This document shows positions 1 to 7,990 of a stretch of 11,354 bases of DNA, in pieces (the stretch's first letter is position 1; the number at the start of each line of letters is the position of its first letter). The position numbers and the translations under genes were made by a program. The notes beneath the pieces were generated by a model. The model made no database searches, was not told the DNA's origin, and worked only from the letters and a program-made list of their open reading frames with translations. This stretch comes from Cephalothrix spiralis. Its lineage: Eukaryota > Nemertea > Palaeonemertea > Archinemertea > Cephalotrichidae. The stretch lies in the NCBI GenBank assembly GCA_032353305.1, contig JAUCNG010375483.1, forward strand, positions 1 to 11,354. Reading direction: 5' to 3'.

Positions 1-78
1 TTTCCCTGGCGTTTTGCTTTTATATGATTAAGATGTCAAGGTACATAATATCAAACGACCAATACAATTCTCTGTACG

Positions 79-386
79 TGCGCCTCGGTGGCAAAGTGGC
101 AAAGAGTCGGTAATTGAATCCGGAGGTCCTTGGTTCGAGACCTGTGATCGACACTTCGTTCCATTGGGAGGAACCTTGGGCAAGTTCTTCAGCGTACACT
201 ACCTCCTCGTTGCCGTCGTTGGCTCGGTCTGGTTAAATACGTGGAGTGGGACGCTGTCCCTCCCTTCGAGGTAAACTCCACTGCTTATCGGTATGCGAGT
301 TCTACAGGCTTAAGGGTAAATGCTCATAAAGAGGACCGTCTGTGTATATTTGAGCCAATCAACTGATGCCCTCACAATAAGTAAAG
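79..386 (+). mobile_element. tRNA-derived SINE, copy 1
   Basis: A short non-coding retroposon that would depend on a LINE for movement. The head resembles a tRNA: an A-box-like TGGCAAAGTGG at 89-99 and a B box GGTTCGAGACC at 132-142, the two internal RNA polymerase III promoter elements. The body shares long blocks with a second copy at 10331-10645. These include 27 identical bases at 171-197 (containing CCTTGGGCAAGTTCTT), 24 identical bases at 231-254, and a near-identical block at 311-345. Compared with copy 2, this copy differs at 255-280 and lacks part of a stretch near 298. The tail is short and degenerate (ACAATAAGTAAAG). I found no clear target-site duplication, so this is probably an old insertion. 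The CCTTGGGCAAGT motif recalls MIR and related CORE-SINEs; that link is inference from memory. Confidence 0.75.
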
Positions 387-647
387 ATGTAATCATCATG
401 CCATAACATAGGCAGGAAAACAGTTAAAACGTGAACAACGTTCTATTGCCCAACTTTATTCAGGTTTTTTTTAATGCAATTCCAAAGAGGGTCTAAAGGG
501 GGGTACGTTTCTCGCTTCCCGCTAGATATTTAAGGGTTTTCCCGGTCCCGTTAAGGAATTGGTCTTCCCGCTAGACGCCGGAGGCGTGTATAAAAGTGAT
601 CGATTTTACCTTTAAAGTAGACATATACATTTGAAAGGAAAGAAAGG
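387..647. promoter_or_regulatory. TATA-like site with upstream 12-bp direct repeat
   Basis: No gene is seen between the SINE and position 648. The 12-mer CTTCCCGCTAGA occurs at 515-526 and again at 564-575, 49 bp apart. The second copy runs into a small GC hairpin (ACGCC-GGA-GGCGT, 575-587), followed at once by TATAAAAG at 589-596, a good match to a metazoan TATA box. Initiation would fall near 620, just before the small ORF at 648. This is only a candidate promoter: no initiator or downstream gene confirms it, and TATA-like words are common in AT-rich DNA. Confidence 0.25.
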
Positions 648-752
648 ATGAGAACAAAAAAACTGATGAGAACTATGACATCTTGCATCCTATACATGCT
701 ACCAATGCTTCATGAGCTAGTTCATGAAACATTGATGCTACCAAGATCTTAA
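648..752 (+). CDS. small ORF of 34 codons, doubtful
   Basis: An ATG-to-TAA frame of 34 codons lies about 50 bp downstream of TATAAAAG. The product begins MRTKKLMRTM and continues with a mainly hydrophobic, methionine-rich stretch, which loosely resembles a very short signal-anchor. The ATG context (AAAGGATGA, A at -3) is acceptable. Against it: the DNA under residues 17-32 is a stem-loop inside a 9-bp direct repeat (696-743), so the sequence is shaped by repeat structure. No splice signal extends it and I recognise no family. It is most likely chance. Confidence 0.1.
   Translation: MRTKKLMRTMTSCILYMLPMLHELVHETLMLPRS
696..743. repeat. stem-loop bracketed by a 9-bp direct repeat
   Basis: ATGCTACCA occurs at 696-704 and 735-743. 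Between them AATGCTTCATGA (704-715) pairs with TCATGAAACATT (722-733), 11 of 12 positions, leaving a 6-base loop. A hairpin inside a short direct repeat looks like a tiny insertion or excision remnant, but at this size chance cannot be excluded. Confidence 0.35.
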
Positions 753-884
753 GTAGACAAGAGCCCGAGAAGTACTATGTATCAGCTCAGATATCCGGTC
801 AAATACTATAAAATAATTGTTGGAACAACAGTGTATAAACAAGAAGAACCTACTTTAATGGAAGCAAGAAATGTTATTCTAGAG

Positions 885-950
885 AACTGATTGCTAAACA
901 GAATACAACGTATCAATGAAGGTCCTTTGTTTAGCATATTCGTATCAGTT
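885..950. repeat. 66-nt imperfect hairpin
   Basis: AACTGAT-TGCTAAACA at 885-900 is mirrored by TGTTTAGCA (928-936) and ATCAGTT (944-950), so 16 bases pair perfectly apart from a 7-base bulge on the 3' side. The terminal loop is 27 bases. The size is in the range of an animal microRNA precursor, but the asymmetric bulge in the arm is unfavourable. I see no other feature in 753-1096. Confidence 0.3.
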
Positions 951-1096
951 ATGATTTTTGGATTGTGTCGATCGTCCTGAATTTGTTGCCCTGAACTGAT
1001 GAACTGTTGATACCTAAGGTAATAGATTAAGATGGAAGATCAGAAAAAGATGACCATGGAATGAATAATGATGCAAAATTGGTTTTTACCGTTTTT

Positions 1097-1786
1097 AGCT
1101 CACTTGGTACGATTTACTAAAATTTAGATTTAGATTTTGATTAAATTTAGATTTTCATGGAATTGGTTCAAAGTACCCAAGCCTCTTTCCTAGGACGATT
1201 TATGACCCTGTCACAAAATGGGTATCAGGACAATTAGCCCCGGGACAATTTGCCCCGGACAATTTGCCCCCAGGACAATTTGCCCCCAGGACAATTTGCC
1301 CCGAGACAATTTTCCCCGAGACAATTTGCCCCCGAGACCATTTGCCCCCAGGACAATTTGCCCTGAGACAATTAGCCCCGGGACAATTTGCCCCGAGACA
1401 ATTTGCCCCCAGATAACTTTTTTTTGCCAGAATTTTTCGTTATTTATAAATGAATTCAATTTATCTACACACCTTTTTTTTTAATCAAAAAAAAGGCTTG
1501 ATTCATAAAAAAGGCCAAGGAAATTCGATTTTTTTAATTCTGGCAAAAAAAATAATCTTGGGGCAAATTGTCTCTGGGGAAATTGTCCCGGGGCAAATTG
1601 TCCTAGAACCCAAAAAATGACCTTGCCGACGTATGTGCTAAAGTTCACATTTCCCCCGGGTTTTACCCCATGGTACTTAGTACAGATACATTACTGTTGT
1701 TTACTAGAATACCGCCGACGTTCAATTTAATATTTTAGTATTAAACAATGAACGGAATTTTGGTTTCGTAAATTCCCAAGTGAGCT
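1097..1786. repeat. outer inverted repeat AGCTCACTTGG
   Basis: AGCTCACTTGG at 1097-1107 and its exact reverse complement CCAAGTGAGCT at 1776-1786 enclose 690 bp. Just inside each, a GATTTAC/GTAAAT-like word recurs, so the similarity goes slightly beyond 11 bp. AGCTCAC...GTGAGCT ends are, as I recall, typical of a very abundant mollusc repeat. This may be one non-autonomous element into which the fold-back at 1210-1621 was inserted, or two separate ends. No clear target duplication is visible. The interior left of 1210 contains three TTTAGATTT-type direct repeats (about 1121-1155). Confidence 0.3.
1210..1621. mobile_element. fold-back element with tandem-repeat arms
   Basis: The left arm holds about twelve tandem units of roughly 15-16 bp (consensus GGACAATTTGCCCCsA) from 1228 to 1411. 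The right arm, 1557-1604, holds three of the same units in inverse orientation. Inside them AACTTTTTTTTGCCAGAATT (about 1416-1434) is mirrored near 1536-1553, so the whole stretch folds back. The outermost ends also match in inverted orientation: GTCA, six bases, GGGT, three bases, then AGGACAATT, seen at 1210-1234 and in reverse complement at 1597-1621. This is the architecture of Drosophila FB-type fold-back elements: long terminal inverted repeats built of short subrepeats and no coding capacity. The centre (1440-1530) is AT-rich with poly-T/poly-A runs. Apparent ORFs on both strands here are only the tandem unit being translated. Target duplication is not resolvable because of flanking A runs. 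Confidence 0.7.
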
Positions 1787-1890
1787 CAGACACGCCTAGT
1801 GACGTATTTGAATGGGATTTGCTAAACTCTGAGAAAGTTTACTAAGATGTCTATTCGGGGTAATCTACTTGTGTTGCTTATAGTTAAACC

Positions 1891-2049
1891 CAAGGGGCGG
1901 GCAAACGGCAAAAAATTGACGTGGACTGCGGACCGCGCAGTCTGGACTGCTTGACTGCGGTCCGGACTGCCGGGACTGTGATCCGGACTGCGGGACTGTG
2001 GGACTGCGGGAAAAAATGACGCGGACCGCGGTCCGATGCACGCCCCTCT
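1891..2049. mobile_element. hAT-like MITE with 8-bp target duplication
   Basis: GTTAAACC occurs immediately left (1883-1890) and right (2050-2057) of a 159-bp GC-rich insertion, an 8-bp target duplication as made by hAT transposases. The ends are inverted repeats: CAAGGGGCGGGCA on the left and CAGAGGGGCGTGCA read inward from the right, counting the shared G at 2050. CA termini with a GGGGCG core fit hAT. The inside consists of degenerate GGACTGCGG units, a 14-bp perfect palindrome CGGACCG/CGGTCCG (2022-2035), and a near-repeat AAAAAATTGACG (1910-1921) / AAAAAATGACG (2010-2020). It is far too short to encode anything, so it would move only with a transposase from elsewhere. The exact right boundary is uncertain by one base. 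The uncovered stretch 2050-2265 shows no feature. Confidence 0.7.
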
Positions 2050-2265
2050 GTTAAACCAATAGGGATTTTGTTTTGGTTAAACTTGACCGAACTCTTATTT
2101 TCAGAGTTTATCATCATTGATTTCTCGAATGACATGATTGATTCCTAATTCCTGATGAGCCTAAAGTTCCTATTTATTTACCAAGGAAAGTAAAAATAGA
2201 ATGTTATTGATGTTTATCACTCTCTATAAACGTAAGTAGAAAAAGTTTTAAATTTGTTTTTCTGG

Positions 2266-2758
2266 TGGTACTGATACATACTCCTACTCAGTGCTCCTTA
2301 ATTTTGAGATTCGCCTTCTAAATTTATTAGCACTGCTTCAGTACGCTGATGATCTATACGAAATCAAAACGAAATTTTGATTGGCCAATCGTAGAGCATT
2401 CTGTGACGTAGGGAATTCCACTATCTCCTTATCTGTCTTCTACCGTTGGTTACTCGTTCTAGTCATTCGTTCACTACAGCTGGCTTGTGTTCCTGAAGTT
2501 TATCGCACGATATATCGACAATATATATTAGCGCGTGTAATTACATTCATTGACTGAATCAAAAGTCTACGACGTCATTTGAAGCAATATTTTGTCTGTT
2601 TGGCTACTTTTAGTCGGAAATGACACCTATCGCTCATTTTGAGAAGCGCGCTATTCAATACGATTTTATCTGCTCGGATGTAGTCAAAGAAAACCAAGGG
2701 TTCGTAGAGATTATTAGGATAAATCGAAACTGCCCTTGGGGATAAGATGGTACTGATA
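2266..2758. mobile_element. unnamed 471-bp repeat, copy A, with 11-bp flanking direct repeat
   Basis: TGGTACTGATA at 2266-2276 recurs at 2748-2758, bracketing 471 bp. Both ends of the enclosed stretch recur in a shortened copy at 4340-4429, and similarity starts and stops at the same borders, so this is a discrete inserted unit. The left 54 bases (2277-2330) match copy B at 51 of 54. I see no terminal inverted repeats and no poly(A) tail. A target duplication of 11 bp suits retroposition better than most DNA transposons. Inside are a 12-bp palindrome GATTGGCCAATC (2379-2390), a CGACGTCAT near 2569, and a 62-codon frame on the minus strand ending at 2575 that I do not recognise and do not call as a gene. 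The orientation of the element is unknown. Confidence 0.5.
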
Positions 2759-4327
2759 AGCAATGGTGACGAATTCGTGACGTAACATTAATCAGTACCG
2801 TTGATTGGCAGCACTTGATTTCTGAAGTAACCTAAAAGTCTAGATGTCACCAAGACAAACTTTGTTGATTGGAAACTGTGTCACCATGACGACATGAAGA
2901 CCGTGCTACTAGCTGATGATCTAATTCAGGCTGCTCCTCTTAAAGAGCTGATCAACTTTTTATGCCGCTTTTAAAGTAGTTGCGGTGAGCTTTTGATATT
3001 TAACTCGAATTGAACTTTCTGATCTTTACTCTTTCGAACTGAAGATGACAAAAACCACTTTTTTTGAAAATATTATTTTCATGCTATAGCTAATGAATTT
3101 TAACTTCATATAAAAACCACCCTAGCACTCTTTTTCAAAAATCTTTTTAAATGTCCAGCAAAACCTTTACTTAGGTTTTCTTAAACTAAAAGTTTTAACT
3201 GGTTCCTCCGAACACATTCAAAAATTAACTAAGTCCAATTTGCAAGCTTAGTTGAATATCATTTGACATTTACATGTAGGCCTACTATCTAAGTTTTAAA
3301 TCAGTATGCGCGAAACAGCTTGCAAATAATAACGATGTTCAACTAAACTTTCTCAAAAGTCCCTGTTTCCGCGAACCTTTTGCGCTCTCATGCTCTCAGA
3401 CATAAATTATTTTCTGTTGCTCGAGATGTGTTTCCTGCATGTTGTCCCAGATAAAATGAATCAAACGTTTTTAGCTTTAAAAGCTACTGAAGTTCTTTGG
3501 GTATCGAGGCCGACAGAAGGGTCGAGCTCCTGTGGAACTAGAAAAACTGAGAACTATATATTTTTTGCTTAGTAGTACAGTAAATTCTTCCCATTTAGGC
3601 GCCTCTATAAATTGGGCCCCTCTCCGTTTGGGCGTTTTTGAAAAGTCCCGAATTTGAGGATAGGGAATTGTGAACGAACGTTCCTCTTTAAGTTAAGCCC
3701 TCTCAAATCTAAATATTGGGCATTGTAAGTGGTAAATTTGCGAAAATTACCTCTTCAAATTTGACAAAGACCACATAATGAAAATCATAACCCCTGACGC
3801 GACAAATTGGGCAAAATTGCTTGTCCCGACCGTGCCCAGAATAGAGAGAATTTACTGTATCAATATTAAAGAAAATATTTTCTCTACGAACTCTCAAGAT
3901 AGATGTTATGAGAAACTACAGAGCAATATTTTCATATCTCAACCTGATACACGTTTATGTGAATCTTTATATGAATTTATGTAGTTCATAAACACGGTGA
4001 CACAAAATCTATAATTTTTTCTAAAGATACGAATAAGTGGCTGGAAATATGTCAAATATTAATAAAAATATTTGGATACACTGCTCTGATGTTTCACATA
4101 TCATTTTTCGATGAATGTGGTTCAATAATGGTTCCATTTATGTGTCAGTAATGATATTTCTTGAGAAGTGGAATCCGAAAGATGCCTTAGTCGTTCTAAT
4201 TATCTTTTTAAGTCTCATGAGAGGTTTTGATCCTTAAAGTAAAAATTCTAGTTTGGCATCCATGATCCAGATATTGACAGATATCCTTTTAAAAATAGGA
4301 TCGCTAATAATTTCAAACCGTAAAATA
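2759..4327. other. no gene seen; small inverted repeats only
   Basis: I find no supported gene in these 1.5 kb. ORFs of about 60 codons occur on both strands (for example 3390-3572 plus, 3709-3897 minus, 3778-3984 plus) but have low-complexity or unremarkable translations and no paired splice signals. Small structures are visible: TTTGCAAGCT (3239-3248) against AGCTTGCAAA (3317-3326), AGAAAATATTTTCT near 3869-3883, and CAAATATT (4053-4060) against AATATTTG (4067-4074). A GCGCC...TATAAATTGG-type stretch near 3600 resembles one near 5990 only weakly. Confidence 0.5.
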
Positions 4328-4442
4328 GATGATTATTGGCATACTCCTACGCAGTGCTCCTTAATTTTGAGATTCGCCTCATAAATTTATTAGTACGTAG
4401 AGATAAATCGAAACTGGCCTTGGGGACAAGATGAATTCTTGG
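4328..4442. mobile_element. unnamed repeat, copy B (internally deleted)
   Basis: Positions 4340-4393 match copy A 2277-2330 at 51 of 54 bases. Then 4396-4429 match copy A 2703-2747 except that nine bases (2711-2719) are missing. About 370 bp of the interior present in copy A is absent here. The flanks GATGATTATTGG (4328-4339) and GATGAATTCTTGG (4430-4442) look like a decayed 12-13 bp target duplication, placing the borders at the same element ends as in copy A. This suggests independent insertion of a deleted member rather than a segmental duplication. Confidence 0.55.
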
Positions 4443-5636
4443 AGGAACTACTATTGCTAAGTGTCCTTATATATTTTCAGACTATCATTTGTCAAATTAT
4501 ACATGTAGTATATTGACAAATTCTACATGACCTACATTGTCCCGCTTCATTTTTCGCTCATTAATTGGAAGCTTGAGAAATCGCGGCGCGGAATTTAACA
4601 TCCCCGGGTTGTACAATTCTGTAAAATTACAATTTTTATAATAAAGGAACTATTCCTTTGTGAGGCCCACCTTTCCTGTTTGCTAGGTTGTTTAGTTAGA
4701 CACCGTGCTAGTGACTTGAGTTCAAATTATGCCGCGGCCAAATTTATTTAGATTAACTGATGCCCAATGTCTTAAATTCTCTGCATTGACAGGTTTGAAC
4801 AAGACCGAAAATTGTGGCTCAATCTCATTCTCACCTGTCAGAGTGTCAGCCTGCAGCTGCTTGGCTAACACTGACTACATCGATTACGTATTTTTCTCAT
4901 TGGATTTGAAAAAGATATGGGGCCACTGATTGGTCAAACGACTCACGTGACCGTTTTCATACATCCGAGTGGTCTAAGACATAATTTCACCATTGGACTG
5001 TAACATTACAAACAAAAAAATGATAGCATAATAAAATAATGTTTTTGGCATTTTTTCACGTTTTTAAATTTCATGTAACTCAATTTTGCAATAGTTCACA
5101 CGAAAAACACTGAAATTTTAGACCGTTTTTAAGACCATTTTTGATCACCTTAGCGGAAGGTCGACGAACTTTGCTCGGGTATATAGACCCCATGTTGTCT
5201 TGTTGTCTTTCTGCGGGATATAGCTACAAAAGAACAAGGATGGCTCAATCTTTTAACTACTGTTTCTATGGTTTCGGCTTTGGGTGTAGTTTTTGATTCT
5301 CCGTCACATTTCGGGCTTCTACAAGCCATTAAAATATATATTGCTGGAGACCCAAAAAATAAACTAAAGTATTTCGATCACGTGTTTCAAATTGTACCCA
5401 AAATGCAAAGTGCACTCGCGTTTTTGTTTGAAAAATATCACATAGTACGGTATTAGTATTAGTATTCGTTACAGATACATAACACGTGCTTCGATCTCTA
5501 ATGTTTATAACGAAGTATCCCATAATGCTTAGCGCGTTGACTTCCTTATCGAACTGGCTTATTGCTTTATCGGCGTCGCGGTAAAGAAATTCGAACCAAG
5601 TTATCGATTCCTCATCTCGCGTAACTATCGAAGATG
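4443..5636. other. no gene seen
   Basis: No supported gene. The longest plus-strand frame runs from a stop at 5184 to the stop ending at 5456 (89 sense codons). It contains a run reading GWLNLLTTVSMVSALGVVFD, but I see no start context, splice pair or known family. Another 66-codon frame at 4729-4929 is likewise unremarkable. TATTAG is repeated almost three times at 5451-5466. Otherwise the stretch is ordinary AT-rich sequence. Confidence 0.45.
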
Positions 5637-6054
5637 ACTAAATGCAGTGGCGTAACGATAAGGATTAGCTTTAGAGCGATTCCTAAGAGCCCCGAGCTGA
5701 GGGGCCCTCCAACGAAAAAACGTAAAAAAAAATTAAATGTATTACTTGCAGTCTTATTAGCAACGTTTCTAATTTCAAAAAAATTCTCACCTCGCTCGGC
5801 TCGGCTCGAAAACAAAACAAAAAATATTTTTGTTTCTATATGAAGCTGTGATTGTAGGTTTTACTCCTTTAGTTGACCCTTGCTTCTATCTAATGTTTTT
5901 ATATAGTTCCTTACATTACGAAAATGGTGCACTGTCTCCTTTTTATTAAAATTCTATAAACCCACATTCTCTCGCCTCAGTCTCAAAGCGCCCTATATAA
6001 ATTGGCGTTTCTAAACCTTAAAGATTCAAAATTTTACGCCACTGAGTCTAAATG
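5637..6054. mobile_element. hAT-like non-autonomous element, 400 bp
   Basis: CAGTGGCGTAA at 5645-5655 and its exact reverse complement TTACGCCACTG at 6034-6044 form perfect 11-bp terminal inverted repeats around 400 bp. The flanks are ACTAAATG (5637-5644) and TCTAAATG (6047-6054), identical at 7 of 8 bases, with two extra bases (AG) between the right terminus and its flank copy. An 8-bp duplication close to TCTAnA and CAGTGGCGTA-type ends are typical of hAT elements, common across animals. The interior has a GC-rich patch with GAGCCCC and GGGGCCC (about 5689-5705) and no transposase. Two 67-69 codon frames on opposite strands inside it are incidental. The AG offset could be a small post-insertion change or a footprint. 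Confidence 0.7.
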
Positions 6055-6680
6055 TCGAGTAAATCGAAATGCACCTCAACCCATACAGTAATATTATAGA
6101 ATTGTATTTGCAACTCTAGAATTAAAAGTATCACCAATCATAACGTATATCACCAAAATTCTAAATCTTGAATATTATTGATCGTAGGTCAATAATCTAC
6201 TCTTACTCAAAAATACAAATCATTAGTTGGATTAAGGTCTGATTTCAAGTAATTTATCATTTTTACTTTCATTTGACAAAAGGACAATTTGGAATACAAA
6301 CAGTAGCGTAAATTGGTTCATTCTCCGTCTCTATTGATATACTTTAAGGATTGAAGAAAATTCAGAATTCTATCGCTCGGTCTACATTGCCGAATGAGTG
6401 ATGACAAAATTGTCGCAATTAATGGTCTGAAATTATCAATAGAAATCATAACTATGCCTTTTTAGTACTCAAATTTAAACAGTAATAAAAATAGTTCGGT
6501 AGATCATCTGGTATAATGTGATTGCCCTCTAAACTCAGGTCTGGGCGAACACTCTGGTAACCGCGCCATTAAACCCAACGATTATTAATACATGTAGCTA
6601 AGATTAGTTTGATATTTCTGCACTCATTTATAAATCTAGTCCATAGGAAATTAGGGGGTGGGGGGTAATTTCCGCAACGT

Positions 6681-6706
6681 AATAAATAAATAAATAATAA
6701 ATAAAT
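6681..6706. repeat. (AAAT)n microsatellite
   Basis: About six units of AAAT with one shortened unit in the middle, directly after a G-rich run. It is a simple sequence repeat and likely length-polymorphic. Confidence 0.85.
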
Positions 6707-7108
6707 GTTCAGCCCTGTTTTTATACACCGAATATTTGATTAATTTAAATCGGATTATAATATTTTATATGTAATTAATTCTGCACCGCTTCAGGTGTAT
6801 TTATTGACTTCATTTATGATCCTTTTTCTCGTGACTATATTCAGTTTTACTGACTTATATGTGCAGAGTGCTATATTGGTCATATCGAGCCCCCACTCAC
6901 AAAAAAAATCGTGGGGACTGACTGGATCTCGATATAATGTTGTCATCTTATGACCTTCAAAATCTTGACTTACTCTCCTGCATGCTCCCGTTGCGATGTT
7001 AAACAAATCTTTCGGTGTCAAATTACTCGTAGCGCTATGAGGCAGTGCGATGACATTTTGGAGTAATTATATTTGTATATTATTTATATTATATATCTTG
7101 TATCACGA

Positions 7109-7114
7109 AATAAA
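7109..7114 (+). promoter_or_regulatory. possible poly(A) signal
   Basis: AATAAAG followed by TTTATTATTATAT looks like the end of a eukaryotic 3' UTR. It lies on the same strand as, and about 350 bp before, the start of the split gene, so it could end an upstream transcript. No coding exon leading to it was found, and AATAAA is frequent in AT-rich DNA. Confidence 0.25.
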
Positions 7115-7464
7115 GTTTATTATTATATATTCAGTTTCAGCTATTGAACGTCATTTCACTGGAAAGTGTTGTGATTTTGTATGTAAAGGCCCAATTTCAG
7201 GGACTATTTCAGGTTTTCTCTCCTTCATCATCTGCTTAGTGCTATAACGGAGATATCGCACGAGTTTCAAAGTTTTCTTAAGGGCTATTTTCTATCCTTG
7301 AATACACTCTGCTGATAATTCAGGGTGAAATAAAACATAAATAAATTAGTCACCGAAATTGAGTTTTTACATTTTGAATCACATAGGGATAAATGTAAAG
7401 GAGAGAAAAAATACCATTTCCTGACTCGAAGTCAAATATTTCCCATAATATCAAGATCAGCAAC

Positions 7465-7550
7465 ATGAAACTCATACAAAATATTTCTTATCAAATTCGC
7501 CTTCACAATCATAAAGTTGTTCTTGAAAAAATTCGAAATGATGACTACCG
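7465..7550 (+). CDS. first coding exon of an unrecognised gene
   Basis: The ATG at 7465 sits in a good context (CAACATGA, A at -3) and reads 28 full codons plus two bases (CG) up to a consensus donor CCG|GTAAGTAAG at 7551. Without splicing the frame hits TAA at once (7552-7554). The product starts MKLIQNISYQIRLHNHK and ends EKIRNDDYR, the last arginine codon being completed by the first base of the exon at 9704. It has mixed charge, no hydrophobic signal peptide and no motif I know. The frame is open upstream to 7399, so the ATG could instead be internal to a longer exon. No strong acceptor is seen there (the best is ATCAAGATCAG before 7461), which favours 7465 as the true start. Function unknown. 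Confidence 0.55.
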
Positions 7551-7794
7551 GTAAGTAAGAATTTTGAAAATTATGCAGCAGAAATAGTATTGATATATTT
7601 AGACTGAAAGTATTATGCTAAAATTAATATTTTTCTTAATTAATTTCTACTTTAAATGACAAATGAAGTAATAATAACATAATCATTAATAATAAGAAAT
7701 ATGTTTGAATAAAAATTAAAGTGAATTTAATAAAATAAATTATTGATTTTAGCAAAATATTTTCAGTGTATATGTGAACATTTCATTAGAAACC

Positions 7795-7990
7795 TTAGGG
7801 AACCTTAACTCCTGTCATCCTTTTTTTCCGGGACCGTAAGGTTACCTTTCTAGTGAATCGTTCACATATTGGCAGAAACAAAAATCCGTTGGCTCGAAGA
7901 AATAACAGGACAAGTTTAACAAAAGCTTTCGGCCTTTGGCCTTCCTCAGTTGTGAATAAGGAATATTTTGGTATAAGTTTCTTGTTGATG
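7795..7990 (-). repeat. fragment of a dispersed repeat (CTGAGGAAGGCC/GGCCGAAAGC motif)
   Basis: Read on the minus strand this stretch has ACTGAGGAAGGCCAAAGG, then CCGAAAGCTTTTGTTAAAC, and, further on, TTCGAGCCAACGG. A CTGA(G/A)GA...GGCC..GGCCGAAAGC block of this sort is, to my recollection, part of widely dispersed animal repeats, possibly the tail of a retroelement; I cannot name the family. It lies within a minus-strand frame (7795-8178) that would include TEEGQRPKAFVKLV. That frame starts without ATG and its upstream half is lysine-rich low complexity, so I do not call it a gene. On the plus strand GAACCTTAGGGAACCTTA near 7790 is a small direct repeat. Confidence 0.35.

Larger units (their letters stand above)
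6055..7464. other. AT-rich region upstream of the split gene; no confident gene
   Basis: No confident gene. An 8-bp perfect stem with a 7-base loop lies at 6174-6196 (ATTATTGA/TCAATAAT). A G-rich run (two blocks of five and six G) sits near 6654-6665, just before the (AAAT)n tract. On the minus strand 6791-7066 is open for 91 codons and is discussed among the findings. The 5' UTR and promoter of the gene starting at 7465 should lie near the right end, but I see no TATA box I would trust. Confidence 0.4.

Noticed and set aside
1211-1484. ORFs of 82 and 88 codons on opposite strands with repetitive Gly/Pro/Ile-rich products
   Set aside because: Both are translations of the 15-16 bp tandem unit in the fold-back element; the repetition comes from the DNA, not from a protein.
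1884-2135. 83-codon minus-strand ORF
   Set aside because: Most of it is the GC-rich interior of the hAT-like MITE, and it crosses the element border.
5187-5456. 89-codon plus-strand open frame
   Set aside because: The composition looks somewhat protein-like, but there is no start context, no flanking splice pair and no recognised family; a frame of this length is expected by chance in 11 kb.
5612-5843. 67- and 69-codon ORFs on opposite strands, one with a KKRKKK run
   Set aside because: They mostly overlap the non-autonomous hAT-like element; the basic run comes from an A-rich tract.
3583-6020. Similarity between the TATAAATTGG regions near 3605 and 5995
   Set aside because: Only about ten bases match well; too weak to call a shared repeat.
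6651-6669. Possible G-quadruplex
   Set aside because: There are only two adjacent G runs, not the four needed for an intramolecular quadruplex.
7915-7965. Minus-strand CTGAGGA...GGCC-AAA-GGCC-GAAA, resembling a hammerhead ribozyme core (CUGANGA, stem II, GAAA)
   Set aside because: An extra base separates CTGAGGA from the stem, and I could not find pairing for stems I and III or a UH cleavage site on either side; it is probably only a repeat-family motif.
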